Source: Garra rufa
Taxonomy: Eukaryota > Chordata > Actinopteri > Cypriniformes > Cyprinidae
Length of the DNA: 64,000 nt
Reading direction: 5' to 3'
Assembly: GCF_049309525.1 (NCBI RefSeq)
Contig: NC_133370.1
Location: forward strand, 49,188,869-49,252,868
Shown here: positions 1 through 12,010 of the stretch, piece after piece
How positions within the stretch are numbered: the first letter of the stretch is position 1
Layout of the letters: each line of letters begins with the position of its first letter
The notes under the pieces: generated by a model
The model's database searches: none
What the model was told of the DNA's origin: nothing
The model's input: only the letters and a program-made list of their open reading frames with translations
Position numbers and translations under genes: made by a program

Positions 1-475
1 GAGGAGAAACCTTTGGTGTCTATCGTGGGTAACCAGGAGCTGTATTATTTAGGGTTTCTGCTAATATGACAGTTTACTTAACAGCAAAAAACTACGATTT
101 TAGAGCGTTCGCGCTATAATCCTTTGATTTGACTGACAGGACAGCTGTTTCGGTCGTTGCTTAGCAAAAAAGGCAGTGCTGTGCGCCTCGCGTTTTTAGA
201 ACTAAAAGACGCGTTCTGTGTTTTTATTTAAACCTAAATAAGTTCGTCTGTCAGTTGGCAGGCAGTTTTGGTCGCTTTATTAAAAGTTGTTGCTGTGTGC
301 AGTGTGTAAAATAAAATAAAAACTGTTTTACCCTCCTGCTGACTATAGTGTCGTGCCCCTCCCAACCCATTCACACACACACATAGGCCTAGATGATTCG
401 ACTATCGGTCGACTATAGAAAGATTCGAAAATTCTGATTCGACTATGAAAATTCATAGTCGGGGACAGCCCTACT
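1..475. other. Repeat-like AT-rich sequence, possible hAT fragment
   Basis: No coding potential is seen. Near 140-290 similar phrases recur (a 'ggtcgtt'-type motif and a gttggcaggcag stretch). Positions 395-475 carry repeated 'gattcgactat' units and end in 'ggggacagccct', which resembles a terminus seen in fish hAT-type elements. Only one end is visible, so the element type is a guess. Confidence 0.3.
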
Positions 476-761
476 TCCCTACTGTATTGTAGGCAAAAAA
501 AAAAAGTATGTGAGAAAAGAAGTATGTCAGCACATACTGAGAGTACCAAAAAGTACCTGATGACCTACGACTTCTGGCTTGATTTTAAAGTGTGCATAAG
601 ACGGACACTTTACTATCCCATGAGGCCACGAGAGAGGATTTATGAATGGCAGTGACGCAATGCAAGTTTCAAGCATTATAACAGGTAGGGTGTTGTAGCT
701 GAGATGCAGTGTGTTACTACAGCTGACTGTATTTTGACTATTTATTCCATGCTGACTTTAA

Positions 762-1505
762 AGGGGTCATCTGATGCAAAATTTACTTTTACATGTAGTT
801 TGAACATAAATGTTTGTTGGCAGCGTGTGTACACAACCACCCTACAATGATAAAAATCCACCCAGTGCTATTTTTTAATCCCTATAAATCAAATCCCCCT
901 TTTCAAAACAAGCCATACTCTGATTCTTGGCTCTGTGATGTCACACAGACCAAGGCCACTCCCACAATAGTTGATTGACACTGCTATTTTAACTTAGACC
1001 CGCCCTGACTGAGCTATGAACTGTCCGACCACCATTGTGTCGATAGGGATGTTGACAAGAATGTCTCTTAGAAGCAATTGAGGTGTTTTGTTTTTGAAGG
1101 GAATGCATCCTCCGATCTACATAAATGCATCTATGTTTGTGCAAATTATTCATGATATATCTTTACCTACAGCAGGAGTATAAGGGGGTTTTAATGCATC
1201 TTTGCAAATCACCTTTCTTAATAATGTGGTAGTTAGCCAGTTTTGCGGCTAAATGCGGTTAAATGTGGCTAAAGTGAACAGGACAACTCGTCACCCCACA
1301 GAAGAAAGGGGTGGGATGAGCAAAGCTCATTAGCATTTAAAGAGACAAAACGGGTTGCAGTGTGCAGAGCTGATTTTGGTAAAAAGGGTGTTGCTTTACA
1401 CTATTTACACATTGAGACATTTTTAACCAAAGTATGTTATAAACTTTTCATTAAGACCCTTAAATATCATATCAATTTGTGGAAAATGGGCATATGATCA
1501 CCCCT
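762..1505. mobile_element. TTAA-flanked MITE (Kolobok/piggyBac-like)
   Basis: The left end reads AGGGGTCATCTGATGC and the right end is its imperfect inverse (GCATATGATCACCCCT). Both ends are bounded by TTAA (758-761 and 1506-1509), so this is a 744-bp non-autonomous DNA element with a TTAA target duplication. No transposase frame is present. TTAA is used by both the Kolobok and piggyBac superfamilies; the ends do not decide between them for me. Confidence 0.7.
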
Positions 1506-1509
1506 TTAA

Positions 1510-2228
1510 GCAAAGTTTTGGACCAAATCATTTATCGTATTTGCCCAGATCTCGATTGTATCCATTTCTTATATTTAACATAGCATAGAGGTGGCAGGCT
1601 CAGGAATAGGCTGAATATTTCCATACAGCGTCAGTATAATAATTTAAAAGTATATAAAACTAAAAAAAAATGCAAAAATATTTATCAGAACTCCCATTAC
1701 CTGCAAACTGTGAGAAAGAGTCCTCTGAGATGTTCAAATAGCAATTTCAGACGATTTAATTCTAAAAGGAAAAACACAATCATTCCCACTTAGGCCTACT
1801 CAAGATCCACAGCGGGGTTCTTAAGATCCAGCTATGGAGTCCACAGTCCTGCAGTGCCCTAATCCAACTCATCTGTCTGGAATGTGAAATTCTCTAGTAA
1901 TCCTGAAGAGCATGATTGGCTTGTTCAGATGTGTTTGATCAGGGATGGAGCTAAAAACCCTGCAGAACTGTGGCTTTAATGGACCAGATTTGAGAAAGCC
2001 TGATCTACAGCTACTTCACGGTCAGTACACAAGGCCATACTCCAAGATTCAAGAGCATTTCAAGATTTCATACCAAACGTGAAACAATGGATCCTCTTTG
2101 GCCAATTTCTTGCCTGCACACTAGATGGCGCAACTCACCACTCAGCTGATTGTCCTATCGCAGGAACAGGCAACATCAGTCCTGGAGTGCTACCAAACAC
2201 ACCTGAACAAGCTAATCTGCAGGATTAA
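1510..2228. other. Non-coding stretch with degraded fish repeat pieces
   Basis: No gene is seen. 1910-2000 and 2160-2228 carry phrases ('gttcagatgtgtttgatcag', 'ggagctaaa', 'cctgcagaactgtgg') typical of dispersed fish repeats. Related text lies beyond the following MITE at 2790-2830 and again near 10970-11010, so the MITE probably landed inside an older repeat. Confidence 0.35.
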
Positions 2229-2760
2229 TGCTGCCTTCATGTGATATGGGAAAGATGATGCTTGTGTTCAGGTGCTTTTGTTGTCGTAGTGAAGAGAAAC
2301 ATGGCGGACTCGCAATTTGTCCTTACATGCTACTTTGGTAAAACAGACCAAATAAAATAACATGAGAAAATTGCCTCCTTCCGAATACTGTTCCGCACAT
2401 CACCCTACTGGAGGCGAGCCACGACGAGCTAGCATCTTCTCTTAACGGTATTTTTAAAGACAACACTGTGTTTAAATAGCGACGGTATTAAAATTCTTTA
2501 TGCCCCAGCATTATGGGGGCTACAAACTAACCAACTAAACAGCAGAGAACTTTTAACATCATGCAATGCTTACCATTCAGTATAGTTTCGTTGCTGTCCG
2601 CCATGTTGAAAGGTCAAAGTTTATCCCATCTCGGCAACTCGGGTATCATAAAAAATTTCGAACTTTCCAGTGGAAATTACAACGTGAGTGGGTGTTCATG
2701 TGCAATTTAGATGTCGGATTTTGGTGTTTACCATAATTACGATAGCACATGAAGGCAGCA
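2229..2760. mobile_element. Harbinger-like MITE, copy 1 (long form)
   Basis: The ends TGCTGCCTTCATGTG and CACATGAAGGCAGCA are inverted repeats, flanked by the 3-bp direct repeat TAA (2226-2228 and 2761-2763). A 3-bp TWA-type target duplication points to PIF/Harbinger. No transposase is encoded. Copies at 14060-14511 and 47995-48446 share the ends and most of the interior but lack about 80 bp that is present here. Confidence 0.8.
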
Positions 2761-2920
2761 TAAGGCTACAGGCAGGTGACTTTTTTTCAGGGTTGGAGCT
2801 AAACTGATGTTGCCTATTCCTGACCTATTGTTTTTGACAATTCAGAATAAGAATCACTTAAATGTTGGTGCATAGCACACACAAACTGTTAAGAAATCAG
2901 GCTCGGTTCTACCCTCTAAG

Positions 2921-4356
2921 TAGTGTTGCTTTCGTCAACGAAAATTATGACTAAATATGGTCGTCAACGAACCTTTATCACATGACGAAAACGAGACGAA
3001 ACGAAACGAAAATGCTGGTCATGTGACGATGACTATAACAAAATGTATAATGCAATATCGTTGACGAATAAAAACGAGACTAAATGTGGTTTACAAAATA
3101 AAAACTATGCTAAAATGTCTCTTCATTTTCGGCGACGAAAACGAGACGAAACGAAATGTTATAACGTCAGATTGATGTGCGCATGCCCAGTAGCCAGAGC
3201 CTTATCCCTTCTAGCCTAAACCACAGGCGACGTCACTTTCTCAAGCCACACTCGCGGCTACAAACAAAGTTAAGTCTGACACAGAGAAAGGGACCGATGG
3301 CTGGTCAGCTGTGGTTCGTCTTTGGGAGAAAAAGAAGAAACGACTCATACATTTTTTCATACTTTTTAGAAGTGATGGGAAAATTAAGCTTTCCAGCACC
3401 AAAGCGTTCCCCTCAACTGGATCTAAAAAGCTTCATTTCTCGAAGCTTTTCAACACGTTGCACACTAATGACATCTTGTGGTCAAAGGTGGAAAAAGTTT
3501 CTTTTGCGTCCCAGATGTCAAAGCGATTTTTGGACAGTTTCATAAAATGAATCAATGTGTGCTACGAAAACCATAAGAAATATTTTACTTACACAAATTA
3601 ATTAATTGGTAAATAAACTTATAAAAGTACAAGCATGATTTGTGCAGCCATAGAGGATCAAATAAATTAAGGATATTGTTAAATTGACTAATATTATTAG
3701 AAGTGCTTTTGAAGCGGGAATTACTAGAAAATGAACATGCACAAAACTACACGTACATATTTATTCGTATTATGATTTATTCTTAATAAAGAAGTGAATG
3801 ACACTTGAATCCTGTGCAAGGGGTTCGTGTTATTTGAATCAGAATACAAAGCAGTCAGTATTTATTTTATTTAAATTTATGTGTGTGTACTTCTAACATG
3901 TTTGGTAGGTAAAATAAATGTTGTAATTTCAAATTCATGTCTGGAATGGATGTATTCTTGAGCTTATAAGGTTGAAATGGGTTTGGCTAAAAGAAGACAT
4001 TGGTTTCGTCTATACTTCTACTTATACTATTTTGACTGGGTTGAATAAAATTGCATTACTAAAAATAGACTAAAATACAATTTTCATTGACAAAAAATTG
4101 ACTAAATGTCATCAGTTTTCGTCGACTAAAACTAGACTAAAATGTCATCAGTTTTCATCGACTAAAACTAGATGAAAATAGTCATGGGTAATTCTGACTA
4201 AAATAAGACTAAAATGCTCAGACTTTTAGTCGACTAAAACTTGACTAGACTAAAAAGAATATGAACGTGACTAAAACTAATAAAAACTAAAATGACAGCG
4301 TCACACAAAGACTAGACTAAAACTAAAATTAAAATCGGCCGCCAAAAACAACACTA
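2921..4356. mobile_element. hAT-type DNA transposon, non-autonomous
   Basis: The element starts TAGTGTTG and ends CAACACTA, flanked by a perfect 8-bp duplication CCTCTAAG (2913-2920 and 4357-4364), the hallmark of hAT. Subterminal regions are packed with short 'cgtcaacgaaaa' and 'gactaaaact' motifs. Two overlapping short frames at 3177-3550 are the only coding-like sequence and show no catalytic residues I recognise. It is 1436 bp, too short for an intact hAT transposase. Confidence 0.82.
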
Positions 4357-4659
4357 CCTCTAAGCACCCTAAAACAAAAACAAGACACATAAGACATATA
4401 AGACACATTTTATCATTTTGTTTAGAAATAATGTAAAATAAACGAAACGTTTACAAACATTAGAAACATGTATCTATATTCCCCTCACTCCACAAAAAAA
4501 TACCGTAAATTTTGCAGTGTTCCGAACAGAAGAAGGAACGAAAATTTAAGTAAAAAACAAACACAAATTCACTGTAAACATTATAAATGCCTAGCCTAAA
4601 TATTTAAATCGAAACTAATAATAATGGCGTGGAAATTTATTTCTCTCTAAGTTTTTAAC

Positions 4660-5045
4660 CTTAAATGCACATCTTTTCTAGCTCTGTGATGCACATGCAA
4701 ACTCTGTGGAATCTGGGTCAATACAATACAGTTAGGGTATGTTGAATAACTCATATCATTTTCTCCTCTAACTTCACAATCATCCTACATCGCTGCAGAA
4801 GTACTAACCCAGTATTTACAAAGTGAACGTACAAAGGTCAAACACCCTTTACAAAAAAAGGTAAAACAGCGATGTAGGATGATTTTGAAGTTGCAGAAAA
4901 TAAGATGGGAGTTTTTCAACATACACTAACTGTCTTGAACCGGATTACACAGAGTTTGCATGTACATCACCGAGCTAGACAAGACGAGCATTAGAGGTTA
5001 AAAAGTATATAAATTGCACTTTTTTATATAAATGTAATTATTGTT
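4660..5045. repeat. Foldback MITE, central palindromic part
   Basis: 4735-4830 and 4860-4935 are inverted versions of each other: 'cctacatcgctg' against 'cagcgatgtagg', and 'gttagggtatgttga' against 'tcaacatacactaac'. The same family recurs at 27935-28362, 30291-31514, 39148-40031, 48715-49135, 51366-52484 and 58968-59820. This copy lacks the outer ends. No coding sequence. Confidence 0.6.
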
Positions 5046-5089
5046 ATAAATGTATTATTATTTTTATTTACACACACACACACACACAT

Positions 5090-5521
<432 letters not shown>

Positions 5522-5635
5522 CTATGCCTGTGCTGTATTAAGTGTCTATTTTAATGGAAAACAACATTTAATTTGTGTTAATTTTTAATGCAGTTCAAAG
5601 CAATGGTTTAATAAAAAAAATTTTGCAGAATATTT

Positions 5636-8600
5636 TTATTTTGATAAATCGCATAGTTTCATGGTTGTTCCAAAATAAACCCTAAACCCAGGATAGAGCG
5701 GCTGAGTGAATGTGGTGTGGACTGTGTGGATGAGGCTCATTGTGTCAGAGACGCTGTAGAAGGACAGAGTTCCTGCACTGTGATCCACAAACACTCCTAT
5801 TCTACTGCTGACGGACTTTACAGGAAGAGCAGTCTTTACGTTATTGTAACTGAATGAGTATTCAGAGTATTCCGAGCAGCACAAACTCCAGGAATGATCA
5901 TTACATCCGAATAAGCAATCCATATGATCTCCCTTTCTGCGGATACTCTTATATGCCAATGCTACTTCAACACTATCACTCCACTCAATCTCCCAGTAAC
6001 AGCGTCCACACACACTTTCTCTACACAACACCTGATCCCAGTAATCAAATCTGTCTGGATGATCAGGATACTCATAGTAGCTGTATCCCTGAAAAGTCTG
6101 TCTGTTTCCATCAGACAGCCCGAGGACTGGATTCACTGTGTTCAGATCCAGAGTCAACTGGCAGGAATCTGATGAAAATAAAAAAGGTAACAGTACTTAT
6201 AAAGTTTGAAAGATCTAATGTGTGTTTTAAATTAAATTCTTCTTAAATATCTTTAATAGTTGTGGCAGTTTTGATTGATGTTCTTCATTTTACCAGAAAA
6301 ATACACATTCCTTGGTTTTAGCAGCATATAAGTAGCCCTATCACAGAAGGTATATGAAAATGTTTATTTTAAGATTACTTTAGTTTAAACTAGAACTCCC
6401 CACTACCTATTAAACTCTTAGATTGTAAACTGAATACTGAAACCAAAAACCAGTGTGCTGAAGAAGACTTTCAAGTTTTGTAATAGTCTGTTATTATGTT
6501 ACACAATATGAACTAAAGGAATGAATATTGCACATAAATTGAATAAAAATGTAATATAGTATGTTTTATATATAAAGATCTAAAACTAGTGAAAATGTTT
6601 TTATTTAACATTTAATTTTAAAGAATAATGCTCACTAAATTTGTAGTAACTTTCAGTATTCCTGGTTTTATTTAATTTTAATGAATTCTGGATTTTGTGG
6701 AATTCAGATTGTTATTACATATTCACACAGCCATATAAATAAAGGTACATCCTTCTGTGATTATATGTCTTTATAGTATCTTCCAGGTGGATGCTGCACA
6801 CTGGTGGTGGATGAGAAGATACCCCTGACAGTGTAAAGCGCTTTGAGTGTCTAGAAAAGCGCTACATAAATGCAATGAATTATTATTATTAATATTATTA
6901 TTAATTATTAATTAACTTACATTGTAGGAACTCCTCTCTGGTTTTGGGTTCAGGGAAGGGAATAATCTTGACACATTTCACTATGGAAACCAGTAGACAT
7001 TTTCAGTTTAAAACCAATTCATTCCATAAAATGTTTTTACATTTTATAACATTTTATGTCCTTTTCCAAGAGCAAATAAATGTCCTATATTTTACCTTCA
7101 TAAAATATCATTTCTATTTCAACTTTGCAGAAATCCTCAAACTTCTTTCTCAGTAGAGAGACACATTTTCTCACTTCATCAAAGCTCAGCTGAGAACTGA
7201 CAGTCACGTGTTGTGCTGTGCTGTCTGTAGATTCTGAAACCGACAGAACCTGCAAACTCTGCGGACACACAAACACAGAGTCACAATCATCAGAATAAAG
7301 ACAAACACACAAACTAAAGAAATGAACACAATTTTCAACATTAACTCTGACAATTCTACCCTCATGAAAAATGCAATATCGGTTCATAATATTGGTGAAG
7401 TTATTTGTTAGGTTAACATTAATTAATCAAAACATCAGCAAATTTAGTGAAAGTGTCCAGTAATATCAGATCTTATTGTGTTGTTCTAGATGTCTGTTAC
7501 CTGCAGGAACTGGATGTGATCCTGTGTGTGTGAAAGCTGCTCCAGCTCAGCGTCTCTCCTCCTCAGATCATTGATCTCCTGCTCCAGTCGCTCCAGTTGT
7601 TCTTCAGCTCGACTCACTGCTCGCTTTTCCTGATCTCTGATCAGCCGTATCAGCTCAGAGCGGCTTCACTCAATGGAGCGGATGAGCTCAGTAAAGATCC
7701 TCTCACTGTCCTCCACTGCTGTCTGTGCAGAGCGCTGTTAGGACACACAGTGATTCAGGCTTCAGTGGGACTGAAAGAGACAAGAGAGTCTGAACTGAGA
7801 CTGAGACAAACTTCTCTTCTTCTCCAGACTCACCTTATGAGACTCCACAGCCTCTCTCAGCTGCTGAACATCTTTCTCTCTCTGCTGGATTCTCTGCTGG
7901 CAGTTCAGCTGTATATCTTTTAACTGTTTCTGTTGAGGGAAAAATGCTTAAAATGTTACACTACATATGATGTACTACTAAATCATTATATAGGTTGTGT
8001 GAATCCAATAGTGGTGAAGTGGATAGCTAAAAATCTATTCATATTGCACAGTTCATTTCTCAAATTTAACTCCTCAGTTTAGAATATTGTTTTTTTGTTT
8101 TCAGCATGACTTAAAATAGCCCCGTTGGTGATTCTCAACATGCCCTGATTATGTCAATCAGGAAAACATGTTCCTAACGACTCACAGTTCTGAGTTAATA
8201 TATAAAAATAACCTTTTTTATGTATGTATTTTTAAATTCCATAACAGAAAAACAGGCTTAAAACATTGATCACTCGGTTAAGGTTTATTATTTACTATGA
8301 CAATTTAATGTTGTTAAAGAACAAATAACAGTGTTATCTCTTTATTGCTTCCTCTTAAAGAATACAACTATGAATTTAATTGTAAGTTTATTTCTTATGA
8401 GTTCCCACCTCTTTCTCTGTCCTCTGTGCTGCAACTGATAAAGTGTCATGGTTTCTGTGTTCATCCACCATACACAGCAGGCAAATACATTTCTGATCAG
8501 TGCGACAAAACACCTCTAGAAGCTTGTCGTGTTTCTGGCAGATCAACTCCTGCAGTCGTCCAGTGGCCTCGATCACTTTGTGCCGTTTACCAGGGTGAAA

Positions 8601-8984
8601 CTCCTCATGACGCTCAAAATGAGTCTTACAGTATGAGTTCAGACACACCAGACAGGACTTGACGGCTTTGTATTTTCCTCCAGTACAGACGTCACACTCC
8701 ACATCTCCAGCTCCAGCAGGAACCGCACTTTGAAGTTTAGTCTTCTTCAGGTTCTCCACCATTTCAGCAAACACCACGTCCTTAAATAAAGCAGGTCTTG
8801 GACTGAAGGTCTGTCTGCACTGAGGGCAGCTGTAGACTCCCTTCTCATCCTCCTCTTTATTCCAGCAGTCTGTAATGCAGCTCATACAGTAACTGTGTCC
8901 ACACTGGATGCTCACTGGATCCTTCAGGAGATCCAGACACACCGGACACAAGAACTGATCCACTGAAATACGGGCTTCTGCCAT
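5636..8984 (-). pseudogene. finTRIM gene A, interrupted by a nonsense codon
   Basis: Predicted exons on the minus strand are 8984-8409 (RING + two B-boxes), 7929-7834 (96 bp), 7734-7501 (234 bp, coiled coil), 7258-7096, 6980-6921 and 6168-5636 (PRY-SPRY). Every junction has GT/AG and phases agree, giving 553 codons plus stop. RING ligands are C13, C16, C28, H30, C33, C36, C53 and C56. In exon 3 the codon AGA found in all five paralogues is TGA (7668-7666), so translation should stop after about 246 residues, leaving RING, B-boxes and part of the coiled coil but no B30.2. finTRIMs are fish TRIM ubiquitin ligases linked to antiviral responses. A is the most divergent copy (163-bp exon 4, 60-bp exon 5, own B30.2 sequence). 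It could be a pseudogene or encode a short RING/B-box protein; its other frames remain open. An AATAAA-type signal overlaps the B30.2 stop. Confidence 0.85.
6780..6915. repeat. Fish SINE/LINE-type 3' tail with ATT repeat
   Basis: Within intron 5 of gene A. The phrase 'aaagcgctttgagtgtctag' followed by 'aaaagcgctacataaatgca' and an (ATT)n run (6880-6912) is a familiar teleost retroposon tail. No coding sequence. Confidence 0.5.
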
Positions 8985-9034
8985 TTTTAATGTATGTGAG
9001 CGCTGATATAAAGGTGCAGCAGGCTTAAGTTTTA

Positions 9035-9048
9035 AGTTTCAGTTTCTC
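9035..9048 (-). promoter_or_regulatory. ISRE upstream of gene A
   Basis: The plus strand reads AGTTTCAGTTTCTC, a perfect match to the interferon-stimulated response element AGTTTCNNTTTCNY. It lies 51 bp upstream of the gene A start codon. A TATA-like ATATAAA (minus TTTATAT) sits between ISRE and ATG, about 20-26 bp from the ATG. The same arrangement precedes genes B to E. Confidence 0.75.
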
Positions 9049-9379
9049 TATACTGATGCTTCCTGGTTCTGTGTTTAAGAGACAAAAACAGGTGTGTCTG
9101 TAAATTCCCAAATAATAGAATAATACAAATGTCCACTAGGTGTCAGCCTCAAACAGACACTGGGAGTTGGTGCTAAATGGGCTGCTAGCACAACTAAAGA
9201 ATCAAGGTTTGGCTGGTTAGCATGGTATTCTAACAAAGTACTTTTTTTACAAGCAACATATGACTGGTATCATAAAATATATCTGAAAATACACTTATCA
9301 GTTATTAACACATCGCACATCTAATCTCAAGCTATTTTCAGCTGCTGTGATAGATAGATGAATAGATAGATAGGTAAAT

Positions 9380-10450
9380 AGACCTTGTTTGGGTGCTTGA
9401 AGAAAAGGCTCAAGTCTAACAAGCAATATTGTGACCACTACAATGCCTTCATGGAGGAGATAATTAACAAAGGTGTTGCTGAACCAGCCCCATAGTTACC
9501 TGGAGGAGAGACGTGTTCATTCAGTCGATGAAGCTAAAGAACTGATCGTTGATATTCAAGCCCAGTGTAAACACAGAGGCATACAGCTTCATTGTACTTG
9601 ATATTCAGTGGTCAACAAAGGATGACACTTTCAGCTTCAACATCAACCTTAAAGACCAGCCATCCCTTTATCGATCAGGACCTACATTTCTGTGGGAAGT
9701 CCAACACCATACACCTCTGTCAATCAGTTTGTTGATGACCCTAAACTTAAATCAGTCCAAACACTTGTTACCACTGTTAGTGACTGTATGGACATTCTCA
9801 GTCGTTTCAGTTGATTTTCTTCTTGGTCAATGCTTTTTAAGGATGTTGCCAGATTAAAAGACTCAGAACAAAACAGAAATTCCCCAGTGAAAAGGGTGGT
9901 GGTGGTGATTAAGCTTGTGTAGCAGGAATTGTTCTCCAAACATGTAAAATGATTGAGAAGCTCTTCAGAGTTCTATTGCATTGTATCACCAAGATCCCAC
10001 TTTGGATAAAGGTCTCCTTTGTGTAGACTAAAACAGTCATCACTCAGTCAAAAGCTAAAACATCCTGTGATTCTCCCAGAAGATAGTTACATCACCAAGC
10101 TAATTCTGTCACGTTACCACACTAAGGTTTGTCATCAGAGTCGATACCAAACTCAAATGGAACTTAGAACGAATGGATTTTGGATCATTGCAGGCAGCAA
10201 GTAAGTCTTCAAGCTGTACAAAAGTGTGTGAAATGTTGAAAATGTAGATGACCAACAGAAGAAAAACAAATGGCAGAACTCCACAAAGAGCATGTTGAAG
10301 TTTCTGCTCCTTTCACATTCTGTGGCATGGACTGTTTCGGGCCATTTATCATAAAGAGAGCTTGCAAGAAGTACAAGAGATATGGTCTAATATTCACTTG
10401 ACTATCATCTCGCACAGTTCCCTTTAGTTCCAGCATAACGGTCAGCAGGC
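9380..10450 (+). pseudogene. Decayed BEL/Pao pol fragments (copy 1)
   Basis: Short plus-strand pieces match the order of a BEL/Pao pol. 9400-9490 is like the start of reverse transcriptase. About 9615-9680 contains STKDDTFSFNINLKDQP, resembling the RT-RNase H boundary. 10095-10200 contains LILSRYHTKV, like the integrase zinc region. 10270-10390 contains CGMDCFGPFIIK, like the integrase core. Stops and frame changes break it throughout, and no LTR is visible. The same remnant follows genes C and E, so it was carried along when the TRIM module duplicated. Confidence 0.65.
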
Positions 10451-12010
10451 AGTTTGGTCTTCTTCATTTTCTGTCTGGAATGAAATCTCATCACACTCAA
10501 GAGTCTGACCATAAACCAACTCCTCGGAGGAAGTTTGCAGAACTTCTTTAGGCGCTGTTCACAGGCCCAGCAGGATTCATGGTTCTGCTAGACCCATCTG
10601 TCATTTGTCAGACTGGCCCTAAGCATCTTCAAGCATTTAAGCACCTCTGCCCACTTAACTTAGACATAAATTAAGGGTTGCGATCTGAAAATGGTGTGCT
10701 GAAATGCACAACACATTTCAATGGGTTACAACATCCAATATCTGATTATGAGAAAATGCTCAAATATTGGGAAAAATATTGGTACAACAGACTATTGGTT
10801 GGTCTCTCGACCAGCGGTGGTGCAGCTGATCTCTATAAGTACAGCGGATGTAGAGCAGTTCTTTATGAAAATGTAAAATGTGTATTCCAACAAAGTAATT
10901 GTTTTCACCCTTTAGTCTGTTAAACAACACATGTGTATTAAACAACCTATAAACCTCAAATTTTGCCCTGGAGGGCCAATCCGCTGCAGAGTTTAGCTCC
11001 AACCCTGATCAAAGCGTATACAATAGCGTATTACTTACTTGACTTATTATTACATATATGTCCAGAATTTTAACAAAAATTTAAATGCTGCAGATTTATT
11101 TATCTCCTGGTGAGAAGTTGAGGAGGGAATCTATTTATCCAAAAATGTATTTATGTCTCGAGGAGCCTGACCCACTCTGACTTTGCTCCTGTGAACAAAT
11201 TCTCCACAGGACAAAAGTTTCAGGCTTAATTGCTAAAACGCACTGTACAAACTGGTTTTGGACATTTGGCTAACTGTGAAGACCTTGAATTCAGTTGGCC
11301 CAGGAATGGAAGCCATCAGACTAAGGAGGAAGGTTGAAGGTCTACATATACAGTAAAATACACACAATTCAAAATCCGAACACTGGTAAAGAGCAATGTC
11401 CTTTCTGAAAGAGATCAGCTTATTGGTGAAAATCAGTAATCTCATTTTATGGTTACACAGGACAACATGTCTCCTTTTATGACTGATCTGATTTTATGTC
11501 GACTGATTTTAGGGTCAGAGAAGGAACTATAATGAGGTGCTTGGTTTGTCTTTGGAGGATTTGCACAGAGGAGGAATAAAACCCATCACCTTTGTTGATC
11601 ATGAGAATAGAATATTTATTTATATCAGTCAGAGAACAGAAATAACTCAATAAAAAATATAATTAATGTATTAAAAATTTAAATGTTAACTATTAATCAT
11701 TATTATTATTATTAATTAATAATATATATTATTAACTAAATCAGTGATTTCCATCAACACAAATGTTGGTTGAGAAAAAAAACAAGCACATGGTCACTCA
11801 GCAGGACTCACACACACAATGATCTTATTGTCTATATGAGGATTTATTACACATTTGTTCTGATTCATATTATTTCACTGACAGCAGTCTAGCTGCAGTA
11901 TTAATGACATGAAGAGAAAACAAGAGACTCTATAAGATCTCACTGTTACTGATTTATCATACACATCAAAGCATTATGGGTAGAATCTCTCATCAGTCTA
12001 TTCTGATTCA
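10451..12010. other. Non-coding 3' flank of gene B
   Basis: No gene is recognised. 10970-11010 is a dispersed-repeat scrap ('ctggagggccaat'). 11518-11640 is a block conserved downstream of B, C, D, E and F ('aggaataaaacccatcac', 'tatttatatcagtcagagaac') with a minus-strand AATAAA at 11615-11620. A nearer minus AATAAA at 11843-11848, about 165 bp past the stop of gene B, recurs in the other genes and is the better polyadenylation candidate. 11690-11740 is an ATT-rich tract where the paralogues carry a foldback MITE. Confidence 0.5.

Noticed and set aside
3177..3550. Two overlapping short frames inside the hAT element as a possible transposase
   Set aside because: No BED finger, no hAT dimerisation motif or catalytic residues recognised, and the element is too short for an intact transposase.
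4640..5045. Palindromic sequences as possible ncRNA hairpin genes
   Set aside because: The same palindrome recurs at least seven times with TTAA-type ends and an empty site, so it is a foldback MITE rather than a conserved RNA gene.
5854..6246. Plus-strand frames opposite the B30.2 exon of gene A
   Set aside because: Shadows of the sense exon; no own features.
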